Below are positions 10,137-19,863 of a DNA stretch of 64,000 bases, piece by piece; the stretch's first letter is position 1, and the number at the start of each line of letters is the position of its first letter. The stretch is taken from assembly GCA_950022295.1 (NCBI GenBank), contig OX465597.1:397115016-397179015 (forward strand), given 5' to 3'. The position numbers and the translations under genes are program-made. The DNA comes from Bromus sterilis (taxonomy: Eukaryota > Streptophyta > Magnoliopsida > Poales > Poaceae). Below the pieces are notes generated by a model. That model did not search any database. It was given only the letters and a program-made list of their open reading frames with translations, and was not told the DNA's origin.

Positions 10137-12370
10137 TTCTCTATCTGCTGTGCCTTGTCCTTCTCGGGCCGCTCCACCACGATAACTGCACTGATCACAC
10201 GATTGGTTGCCGCAATGTATAACATCATTGGCTCCTCAATCGGGGCAGCTAGAATCGGCGCGGTGGAGAGCATGTGCTTGAGCTCTCGGAATTCTTCGCT
10301 TGCTTGAGGTGTCCAGGTGAACTTCTCCGTCTTCTTCATTAGCTGATACAACGGGATTCCTTTTTCACCCAGCCGACTGAGAAATCGGCTGAGTGATGCG
10401 AGGAAACCGGTGAACTTCTGTACTTGCTTCAGGTTCTTGGGCTGCTCCATGCGCTCGATTGCGGCTATCTTCTCGGGATTGCATTCGATTCCTCTCTCGG
10501 AAACGAGAAATCCCAAGAGCTTGCCGGCTTGGACTCCAAAAACGCATTTCTCCGGATTGAGCTTGATCTGATAAGTTCTCAAATTTGCAAATGTCTCTCG
10601 GAGGTCGTCTAGGAGTGTGACTCCCTTGGCCGACTTCACTACTAGATCGTCCACATAGACATGGAGATTTCTGTTGAGTTGGGAGTGTGTACACCTCTGA
10701 ATTGTGCGCTGATAAGTGGCACCTCCATTTTTCAAACCAAAAGGCATGGTGATATAACAATAAGCCCCGAAAGGGGTTATAAATGTAGTTTTTATTTGAT
10801 CTTCCACAACAAGTTTGATCTGATGATAGCCAGCTGTGGCATCCAGAAAAGACAAAAGCTCGCAGCCAGCCGTAGAATCAATCACTTGATCGATACGGGG
10901 CAGAGCAAATGGATCTTTCGGGCACGCCTTGTTCAAGCAAGTGTAATCGATACACATGCGCCAGGTCTTGTTCTTCTTCATGACAAGGACTGGATTCTCC
11001 AGCCACTCGGGGTAAAACACTTCCATGATGAAACCTGCCGCTTGCAGCTTCGCAATCTCTTCGCCGATTGCCCTTCTCTTATCTTCAGAAAAACGTCTTA
11101 GGGGTTGCTTGACCGGCTTCGAGCCTGGCCGAATGTGCAGCTTGTGCTCGGCGAGTTCTCTCGGCACACCAGGCATGTCCTGTGGAGACCATGCGAAGAT
11201 GTCCCGATTCTCACGGAGGAACTCGACGAGCTCGCTTTCCTATTTGTCGCTAAGTCCAGCTCCGACTACAACGAACTTGGTTGAGTCGGAGGGATCTAGA
11301 GAGATCTTCTTGCTGTCCTTGGCTGACTGAAAAACCGATTCTTCCTCTGCTCTCTTGGCTGGGTCGACTGGGAGCGGATTCTTGTTCTGCGCTTGCGCCA
11401 TTGCAATCACCTTGCCGAGCTGACGCTTCTCCGTTTCAACCACCTGAGAATCAGCCAAACTGCCGCCGACCGACGTGCACTCGAGGGACTTCCTGAAGTC
11501 CCCGGTGATGGTGATGACGCCGTTTGGCCCTGGGATCTTCATCTTGAGGTAAGTCTGCTGTGCATTGAACATGAACTTGGCAAATGCAGGCAGTCCTAAC
11601 AGAGCGTGATAAGGACTGATGAGGTCGGCGACCTCGAACCAAATCGGCTCCCTCCGGAAGTTCTCCTCTGTGCCAAATATGACGTCCAGCCGAATGCGAC
11701 CCATGCGGGTGCAAGACAACCCAGGGACGATCCCATGGAAAGTCGTCCGACTGCGCTCCAGATCCTTCTCGGTGAGCCCTAGCTTGATCAAGGTGTCTCT
11801 GTACAGAATGTTGATTGTGCTTCCTCCATCGACAAGCACTCGGGAGAACTTGCATGAAAATCTTGGTCCTGCGAACATAGCATCAACCACCAGCGGATAA
11901 TTGCCTGGATTCGGCAAAATGGTGGGGTGATCTGCTCTGTCCCAGGATATAGGACACTCGGACCAATGCATGAACTGAGGAATCGGCGGCATTGTGGCAT
12001 TGACTTCTTGAGCTCGGGCTCTCCGACTACCCTTGTCGGTGGATTCACTGGTGAAAATCATGTAGGCGGCGTCTTGCCGCGGGAACTGGTTCTGCTGCTG
12101 AGGTGGTCCTCTGTTCTGGGGTGGTGGTGGGGGTGGAGGTGGTAAATCTTCTCCCTTTGCAATCCTTCTCACAAAATCACACTGCCGAGTTGTGTGTGCA
12201 GACGGCCTGCCAGGAGTGTTGTGCAATTTGCACGGTGCATCCAGCATATCGTCGAATGTGTATTTGGGCTTCATCTGCCCCCGGGGCCTCACATTGGGTC
12301 TCATCTTTCGACTGCCCGCTGCTGCCCCTGGATCTTCTTCATTTTGAACAGCGGCCACCTGGCTGCTCAT
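10137..12370 (-). pseudogene. pol: T1 pol: protease and reverse transcriptase, 3' truncated
   Basis: One frame holds a retropepsin (VLVDGGSTINILYRDTL; catalytic Asp in DGG) and a reverse transcriptase with FLDATAGYHQIKL and the catalytic YVDD at 10646-10657. An in-frame TAG at 11240-11242 separates the two. The RT is followed by the start of RNase H (PMMLYIAATN) and is then cut by the deletion at about 10136, beyond which the frame runs about a dozen residues into LTR sequence. Pol would copy element RNA in virus-like particles; this copy cannot, since it lacks RNase H and integrase. The frame at the gag end is also shifted near 12350. Confidence 0.8.
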
Positions 12371-13974
12371 CCTTGCGCTTGCCGTTGTTCTGCTGATTGT
12401 TGTTGTTGTTGTTGTTGTTGCGGTTGTTCTCTCTTCTTTCTTTCCGACTAAGGCCTTGGTTCCCCGTGTCCGACTGCGGAGCCCCTGGTGATTGAATTAC
12501 ACCTCCAACTCCGAGCTGGATAGGGCGCATCGCAGAATCGGATACAGCAAAGGAGTTGGCCACCTTCATGAGCTCGGCGAGCGATGTGAAATCCTTGCGC
12601 AGCAACTTGTGCTTCAGCATTGAATTAGCCAGGCATCCATCCGTGAAGTACTGAATGGCCTGGATCTCATGGACTCCTTCACATGAGTTCTTCAACTTGA
12701 TCCACCGAGATAGGTAATCTCGGAGGAGTTCATCCTTGCCCCTACACACAAAGAGCCAACTGCCGCGGGAGGTTGGGCCGCTCATATGTGCTCGTGAAGT
12801 TGTGAATGAAAGCACTTGTAAAATCTTCCCAGCAATTTACGTTGTCCTTGGGCAAACTGTTCAACCAAGTCCGAGCTGAACCCTGCAGCATCAGGGGTGC
12901 ATAGCGGACTGCCACACGCCGACTGCCCCCCGCAATGCGAACTGCTGTCAGGTAATCGGATAACCAATCTTCTGGCTTCACAGAACCATTGTACTTGGGA
13001 GTGTCTCTCGGCAGCGTGAAGCCTTTGGGAAACTTCTCGGTCCGGATGCGATGACCGAAACACGACGGGCCAGCCTCTCCTTCTTCATCCTCTTGAGCCT
13101 CCTTCTCCAGGAGCTCAATGCGATGCCTGGCATCATTCTGACCGATTTGGCGAGGGCCAAGTCGGGCGCTGATTGCTGGTCTTGGTGCCGACTGCTGAGG
13201 CATGTCGTTGCGCCTGCTGTTAACAACTGGTTCTTCAATTCTTCTGCTTGCCGCTGGGGGTGGCCGATTGCTTCTGACCCTGCTTTCATGCCGAGATGGG
13301 GCCGGTTGATGCCTGTTCTGGCGCGATGCATTCGGTCGCTGGCTTGCTTTCGGAATCGGCCTAACAGTTCCCCTTGATGCCCCAGGTCCCGCATTCTGAT
13401 TCTCCATTGCCACGAGCCTTTTCTCCTTTGCAGCTGCCAACAGCTCGCGCATTCTGCGCGACTGCTCTCGCCGCTCATCTCATTCTAGGTCTTCTAGCTT
13501 GATTGCTATCTGCTCGGCTGCCCTCAGGTTTTTGTCCGGAGTGCTGTATGTCGGCCTCTGGATGAACGCCGATTGCGCCGGCTGCTCCGGCTGCACCGGC
13601 CTCCTCGGCCGCTCCGGTTGCTCAGCTCCCGATAGCTGCTGGTTGACTTCCCGCCCTCGGCTTCTCAAATCTTCTAAGACCGCGGGCTCAATCGGTCGAC
13701 GCGGTCCTGCATGCGCTGCGTTGTATTCCCTTGTGATGGCTCCCAGCCTGCGCTCTTCTGCTAACACCTGCTCGGCCCTGCGAGCAAGAGCAAGCCGTGC
13801 CGTCTCCAGCTCGGTGTGCACTTGATCAGGATCACCATTCCTGTTCACGGGTGTGTATAACACATCCCGCAACGCACTGGTGCCGACTCTCTCTGCGGCC
13901 TCCGCTGCCTCCTTGGCTCTCCTTGCCGCACTCGCCGCACCGCGATTGCTTGATGAAGACGCCCCCGCCATCAT
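12351..13974 (-). pseudogene. gag: T1 gag, broken
   Basis: Structural protein of a Tat-like Gypsy. From the likely ATG at 13974 come an Ala/Glu-rich coiled-coil-like segment, a TGA at 13480-13482, a Pro/Arg-rich linker, and the gag core KFPKGFTLPRDTPKYNGS...LQGSARTWLNSLPK...YERPNLPRQ. A one-base shift near 12743 moves the rest (KDELLRDYLSRWIKLKNS, then YFTDGCLANSMLKH) to another frame. An Asn run coded by (TTG)n on the plus strand (about 12398-12420) precedes a second shift near 12350. The start is uncertain, because the open frame extends back through the primer site. Gag would assemble particles around element RNA. Confidence 0.7.
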
Positions 13975-14289
13975 GACGGCTGCGTGCACTCGGCCATCCT
14001 CTCCGCCAGGCGCTGCGCTGCAGCCCTTGGTCGAGAGCGGATCCGTGATGCACGAGAATACGCGAATCTCCCTGGGATATGCCTCGGCGAAGCTGCCGAT
14101 AAAGAGGCGATGACTGCCCACCTGCAGCGACACGCCGGGCGGCAGGGGTGCACCGGCCCCGTACCGCGCCGAGTAGTCCACCACGTAATCGATTGCCCCA
14201 CGCCTAAGAATCAGGCCAGAGGCGTGGCTTCCGCCTGATGCAGAGGAAAATCCCGTCCGGATCTTTACTCCGGTCGACGCCTCGGTCTG

Positions 14290-14307
14290 CCCCACGGTGG
14301 GCGCCAA
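14290..14307 (-). other. T1 primer binding site
   Basis: On the minus strand this reads TTGGCGCCCACCGTGGGG, two bases after the LTR end CGACGACA. The same motif follows the T2 LTR at 23870-23887 and is standard for RIRE2/Tat-like cereal Gypsy elements. I have not fixed the tRNA. Confidence 0.8.
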
Positions 14308-14308
14308 C

Positions 14309-15322
14309 TGTCGTCGATAAGTGACGGCAGATGCCATGGGGATGGCTAAAGTGAGGGGAAGACGCGAGGAAGAAGATGTCGATGGTGCCGGAATCGGGTT
14401 GGGCACAAACACGGTGACGGACACCAAGATGTACCCAGGTTCGGGGCTCTCCGGAGAGATAACACCCCTACTCCTGCTTATCTCTTATATATCAATGGAA
14501 CTGAGCTACAATAACTGCTTCTCTATCTACTCAGGGGAAGGTGAGCGCCGCCGTGGGCAAGGCTCTCTCCTGCTTCCCTGAGGAGTAACTACAAGCGGTG
14601 AATGAACTGAGTGACTTGTGAGTAATGGGGTGAATGAGCGGATTGTCCCCCACGCAGGAGGGGTACCCCGGGCTCTTATAGCATGAGACCGGGGTAAATC
14701 GGTAACTTCACTGCCGATTGGGCCCAGCCGTCATCCTCTAATCGGCTGGGGCCCACCGTCTGCTCCTCTCTGGGTGATCCGGACCCGATGAGCGGTGGCC
14801 CGTGCTGTAGACTCGTAGGGCATGATGGTGAACAGTGGAGCTAGGAGGTGCGGTCTTGTCGTCCTGTCCGCGGAAGTAGCGGAGAGGTCGACACCGCATC
14901 TCTGCCAGATCTTTGATGTGACTTGGCTTCTCTGCCACCCCGATATCTCGGGATTGCGCATTTATGACCTCGTACTTGTACCCGCGAACGATCTCGGGGT
15001 CAACTTCTTCAGGGGTAGTAGCTCATACCGATTGCAACTGGGCCGACTGGTGGTTTCGGGCAAGGTCGATTGCTCTGGGCAATCGGCTGTGCTGATACCC
15101 ACATCGGCCCAGCTGCGGGCCAATCGGATAATCGTCTTGGTGATGAAAAGGGTGGACCGGTTGCGCCTGGGCCGACTGCTGGCATTCGGTATGGCTGATT
15201 GCCATGGAGCAATCGGCAGTAGGCCTGCCCAGCTCGGCCCAGCTGCAGCCCAATCGGTCCATCCTTGTCTTGAAAGGTTGCTTTCGCTTGGGTGAGCCTA
15301 CCCGGGTACCGATCCCCCGACA
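14309..15322 (-). repeat. T1: 5' LTR
   Basis: A 1,014-bp LTR running in sense from TGTCGGGGGATCGGTACCC (15322) to GTCACTTATCGACGACA (14309). A TATAAG box is at 14680-14675 on the minus strand. The last ~35 bp nearly match the end of the T2 LTR. It contains many CCGATTG/CAATCGG motifs. Confidence 0.85.
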
Positions 15323-15327
15323 ACAAA

Positions 15328-15593
15328 GTATCATCAAAATAAATTTCCTCATCAAAACTTGGGGGGCTAAAAATATCAACTTCATAAAACGTAGCATCCC
15401 CAAGCTTATAGCTTTGCATATCATTAGGATCAAAGGTATTCAAAGAAGACATACTAATAACATTGCTACTATCATGAGTGTTTTGCAAATAATAAAGCTC
15501 CGTAGGCTTTTCGTTTTTCTCTTCAAACACTTCATGTCCCAACTCAAGGTAGATCTCATAAAGCTCCCTCATAATATTTTTGTTGTTTTCCAT
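15328..15593 (-). pseudogene. G2 acidic ORF, N-terminal part
   Basis: The type B ORF starts here, at the ATG at 15593 (MENNKNIMRELYEIYLELGH), 80 nt after the primer site; G3 has MEN at the matching place. It continues through SYKLGDATFYEVDIFSPP and FDEEIYFDD to the T1 insertion, then resumes at 9871. Unlike G3, this version has no gag domain or zinc knuckle between the MEN start and the acidic part, so it may be an internal deletion derivative. The protein is acidic, with no recognised domain. Confidence 0.55.
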
Positions 15594-15672
15594 AAGCCTA
15601 ACTAGTGAAAATAAAAACAAGAAACAAAAAGATTTAATTGCAAGATCTAAAGATATACCTTCAACGCTTACC

Positions 15673-15690
15673 TCTCCGGCAACGGCGCCA
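15673..15690 (-). other. G2 primer binding site, tRNA-Asp type
   Basis: On the minus strand TGGCGCCGTTGCCGGAGA, one base off the complement of the tRNA-Asp 3' end (TGGCGCCGTTGCCGGGGA). It lies 9 bp from the LTR end, as in the other Athila-like copies here. Confidence 0.85.
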
Positions 15691-15699
15691 GAAATAGCT

Positions 15700-17295
15700 T
15701 GATGTCTACGCACACTTCTATTCTTGTAGACTATGTTGGGCCTCCAAGCGCAGAGGTTTGTAGGACAACGTCAATTTCCTCAAGTGGATGACCTAAGGTT
15801 TATCGAACTCAGGGAAGTAGAGGTTGAAGATGGTATCTCTCAAGCAACCTTGCAATTAAGATACAAGAAGTCTCTTGTGTCCCCAACACACCTAATACAA
15901 CTAGGAGTTGTATAGGTGCACTAGGTCGGCGAAGAGATGATAAAATATGGGTGATAGGTGTGGAAAAGCAAAGTACTATAAATCTGTAATAAAAAGTGCA
16001 GCAAGCAAAAAAGTGGTAAACGTGAGCACAAACGGCATTGCAATGGTGGAAACAAGGCCTAGGCTTCGTACTTTCACTAGTGGCAACTCCCAACAACATT
16101 AACATAGTCTAATCACATGATATTTCCCATAAAACATGCAATGGAGCATACTCGGAGGTCATTCCTTTGTGGTCAAGAGAGAACGAGAATTGTGTAGGTC
16201 TACAAAAGCACACCTCAGAGTTCGTAGTTCTCAACTATGGATTTCCCAATGTCACCGTGGCCATCCAAAGAGAGTACCACAATCACCACAACATATCTAA
16301 ATGATAGTCAAATACAAGCACCAAAAGACTCTCAATCTTCAATAAACACACAAAATAGGAAATCACCCATGATAATATTCTTCTAACCCATGTCCAATAG
16401 ACCGCTGTCACCATGGTCTCGGGGATTATACTAGATAAGATCAAGTGAGTACATCAATCCAATACATAGATGAAGGGGAAACATCATGGGATCACCCTAG
16501 ATTAACATAGCCTATGATCACAACGAAGATCACATCATGGGAGAGAGAGAAGAACACATAGCTACTAGTAGAAACCTCAGCCCGAGGAGGAACTACTCAC
16601 ACATGGAAATGGTGAGAGAGAGAGAGTTGTTGATGGAGAGCTGCACCCCGGAGGAGATGAAGGAGACCGCGGCGGCGGCGACGGCAACGCCCACGGCCAC
16701 GGCAGTGGCCACGTGCCTTGGGGGCAGCGGCCCTTGGCCCCCTTCTTATTCCTTGGAGATGGTGCTGCTGTGGAGATTGATCTCCCCCTCAAGACGGTTG
16801 CCAAGGGGGAGGAAATTTTGTGGTGCCCTTTGACCTAGGTTTCCTCTCTTTATATAGGCTCTCGGATTCCCGTCATCCAGATTAAGTCTTCGGTATTTCG
16901 GGCCTCCAGGGAGCATCCGAACTCCGATTGGGCCTAATTTTATGTCTAGATCCACCGGAAAAAAAAATTCATTACAACTTTGTAGTTTTAAGTTTTTCCG
17001 TTTGAGGCCGTCTTCTAGCGTTTCCGAAGATATCTTTAAAACCTGTCTGGTGGGGACAGATTTCGGGAAAGTTAGAGTCCAACTCTTACAAGGCTTCTTT
17101 TTGTGATTTTTCCTTTATCCAAGTAATTCCTACACATAAAGTAGAAAAACAAGAACTTGTGCACTCTTGCAACCATTAATAGGTTAGTTCCAAAATATGT
17201 TATAAAAATATATGAAAGAGTATCAAAAGCATAGCAATATCACACAAAACATGCATGGAGCAAGCAGAAATTATAGATACGTTTGGGACGTATCA
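15700..17295 (-). repeat. G2: 5' LTR, type B
   Basis: A 1,596-bp LTR, in sense from TGATACGTCCCAAACG (17295) to GCGTAGACATCA (15700). It shares its first ~250 bp with type A LTRs, then differs. Type B blocks include GTTGCTTCC-like promoter-distal sequence, ACCATGGTGACAGCGGTC and the closing CCAACATAGTCTACAAGAAT. No gene is inside; the GC-rich stretch 16660-16760 makes chance ORFs. Confidence 0.8.
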
Positions 17296-17320
17296 GCGTG
17301 CATAGACATCAAGCTATTTC

Positions 17321-17338
17321 TGGCGCCGTTGCCGGGGA
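17321..17338 (+). other. G3 primer binding site, tRNA-Asp type
   Basis: TGGCGCCGTTGCCGGGGA, an exact complement of the 3' end of plant tRNA-Asp, 9 bp after the LTR end GACATCA. This primer choice is typical of Athila-lineage Gypsy elements. Confidence 0.9.
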
Positions 17339-17418
17339 AGTAAGTGTTTGAAGGTATATCTTTAGATCTTGCAATTAAATATTTTTGTTTCTTGTTTTTA
17401 GTTTCACTAGTGAGGCTT

Positions 17419-19863
17419 ATGGAAAACCGCACTCTTAGTTTGTTGCTTGGGGAAGGCCGCTTTACCACACCCGTGGTAGAGAAGTCTCCTCCACCTACTG
17501 AATGTATCCCGTTCCAAATACTACTTGGGATAATTGAAATAATTAGGAATGATTGTTATGATGGAACAGTCAATCCTAGTATTCATTTGTTGAAACTTAC
17601 AGAACTTTGTGAGTTATTTAAGATTTCAGGTTTGACAAGAGATGCAGTCATGAGGAAATTATTTGCCTTGTCACTGAAAGGAAAAGCATTGGAATGGTAT
17701 AGGCTACTAGATGATTTTCACATGCTGGATTGGGAAGAGATTCAGTCTCTCTTTTACTCCAAGTTTTATCCTCTTCATGAAGTCCATGAGAATAGGAATT
17801 ATGTTTATAATTTCTATCCTCATGACGGGGAGAGCATAGCTCAAGCTTGGGGGAGACTGAAAACTTTAATGCTAAAATGTCCTAACCATGGGCTCCCCAA
17901 AGATATCAATATTACTAATTTTTATGCAAGGCTCTCTCGACAGGATAAAGACTTGCTCGATGCTTCCTCTATGGGTTCTTTCACAAACGAAAAGATTGAT
18001 GCTAAATGGGAACTCTTTGAAAGAATTCAACGCAACACTGAAGATTGGGAGATCGACAAAGGTAAAGAGTCAGGTATAATTTATGAGAATGATTGCATTA
18101 AGTCCTTTGTTGAAACTGCAAGTTTTAATAAGTTTAGTGCTAAGTTTGGGCTTGATTCTCAACTCCTTGTTGATTTCATCAAATCTTTTGCTTCACATCT
18201 TAATATGCCTAAGGAGGATTGGATCAAGCATCATGAACCTTTTAAAGAGATTTGCAAAGAAAATAAAATTGTTCATGATGATTGCAACATGCATGATCCA
18301 ATTCCTGAAAATGAAGTTTTATATAAGCATGTTAATTTTTGTGGAGTGGATAGACCTTGTGAAAGGCCTATGATTGAAGAAGAGAAGTATTGTAAGCAAC
18401 ATAAGCATGAAAGAACAATCACTTGGGTCAAAGATTTAAATGGAATTGCTAGAGAATTGTGTGACCTTTATCCTTTTACTTGTGAACTTTGTGGTATAGA
18501 GGGTCACTTTAATTTTCAATGCATGAACTTTCAAAACATAACTGTTAACTAGTTGTGTGATAACATGATCACCCCTGATCTTTATGATGAACTTATGTTA
18601 TTTTTTATGTGTGAAGAGTTATCAGAAAAGACTTCTTGGCTAGATGTTAATGCCTTAGGAATAAACAACACTTTGCAAAATTGCCATCTCTATTGTGTTG
18701 TTAATTTCCATGAAAATGATTACATAAGTAAGATTAGAAAGGAGGGAACTTTACCAAAGTATAAAAATGTCTCTTATATTTCTACTAATAAAAAGGAGAG
18801 TTTCTCCCAAGTTTCCCCTATAGTTTCTAATGATAAACCAGGATATATGAAGAAACTTCATCTCCAACCACTCCCTCCTAAGGTGAAGAATAAGAAAAAG
18901 AAGAGGAGGAGGAAGAGGAGTAAGAAGGAAGAAGAATGGGTATCAACCTGGCCTGAGCATATTCCTCACATCAATTTTTATCCTAACGGATATAAATTTA
19001 TGGAGGATGGTGAGCTTGATTGCATTCATTATTATCCCGATGTTAAGTCCGTAGGCATTATTGAAGATGATTTTGATTATGATATGCATGTTACTTATTG
19101 TGATTGGGAAGATAATGATAATGCCACTTATGATCTTGAAAATCTTTTTGGTGCCAACTCTGAAAATGATGATATAGAAAGCTCTAAGCTTGGGGATGAT
19201 AGGATTGCAAGTCCTTTACCCATTAGTGATGTGGTAATTGATAAATATTTTGCTAGTAAGAATAAAGACAACATGTTTACATATATAGTTGCTAGCAATG
19301 ATAATGCTCGTCTCTACTATGATGATGTTATAACTCCTATCTATAGTGATTGTAAAGGTACCTATGACATAAGGAGAAATTATCCTTATGAAACTTGTCA
19401 TAATCATGGAGGGGATTACTCCCTTGCTGAACACCATCTTCCTAATACATAATTAATCTATAGTGTTCGAGTTGTTTATGATAGTCCTACTCCCACTATT
19501 ACCAATGAGAAAGATTATGCTTATGTGGAGAGTAAGAGTACCTTTTTGCATGTGGATCATGGTAACAATGCTTTATGTGATACTTATATTGTTGAGTTTA
19601 TTCATGATCCCACTGGAAATTATTATGAGAAGGGAACCCATGCTTATAGATATTTCAATAATATCAAGTTCCCTCTCTTTATGTTGAAGATTTTGAAGTG
19701 CACTTGTTTTGCCTTCCTATGCTTATTGCTTTGTGCTTCAATGAATTATTCTATTGCAATATTCCTATGCATAGGAAGCATCTTAGGCTTAAATGTGTTT
19801 CGTATTTGCTTCTTGATGCTCTCTTTTGTTCTTCAACTCTTATTCCTGCGAGAGCATCATTAA
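17419..19863 (+). pseudogene. gag: G3 gag-like polyprotein with acidic and hydrophobic C-terminal regions
   Basis: A single frame of 815 codons broken by TAG at 18550-18552 and TAA at 19450-19452. The first part is gag-like (LSLKGKALEWYRLLDDF, SIAQAWGRLKTLMLKCPNHG) and ends in a CX2CX4HX4C zinc knuckle at 18481-18522. The second part has a strongly basic run (KNKKKKRRRKRSKKEEE, about 18889-18939) that could be a nuclear or RNA-binding signal, then an acidic Asp/Tyr-rich region shared with G2 and G5. The third part repeats DTYIVEFIHDPT-NYYEKGT and ends in about 59 mostly hydrophobic residues (19672-19848) that could span a membrane twice. The ATG at 17419 was chosen because G2 has the same MEN start there. 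Gag function is known for the family; the other parts are unassigned. Confidence 0.6.

Larger units (their letters stand above)
9872..15322 (-). mobile_element. T1: Tat-lineage Gypsy with internal deletion
   Basis: A minus-strand element with a 5' LTR (14309-15322), primer site (14290-14307), gag, protease and RT, followed by a sudden jump from the start of RNase H into a 265-bp remnant of the 3' LTR (9872-10136). RNase H, integrase and most of the 3' LTR are deleted. Target copies are GCAAA on the left and ACAAA on the right (one mismatch), inside the ORF of G2. The gag style (FPKGFTLPRDTPKYNGS, YERPNLPRQ) and RT style (CLNKACPKDPFALPRIDQ) are those of the Tat/RIRE2-like group. Confidence 0.8.
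7670..17295 (-). mobile_element. G2: Athila-like type B element, lacks RT and integrase, 3' end lost
   Basis: Reading leftwards, the element has a 5' LTR (15700-17295), a tRNA-Asp primer site (15673-15690), a 170-codon ORF (15593 to 15328, then 9871 to 9625) and a long non-coding tail (9624 to 7670). T1 is inserted in the ORF with target copies GCAAA (9867-9871) and ACAAA (15323-15327). X1 cuts the tail at 7670; the rest of the tail and the 3' LTR are not in the window. No RT, RNase H or integrase is present. The right flank GCGTG (17296-17300) lies inside the end of the 5' LTR of G3. Confidence 0.75.

Noticed and set aside
12398..12420. (TTG)n run as a regulatory microsatellite
   Set aside because: It encodes the Asn run of the T1 gag on the minus strand, so it needs no other explanation.
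11281..12451. Plus-strand ORFs opposite T1 gag-pol
   Set aside because: They are shadows of the minus-strand coding region, which has clear RT and gag motifs.
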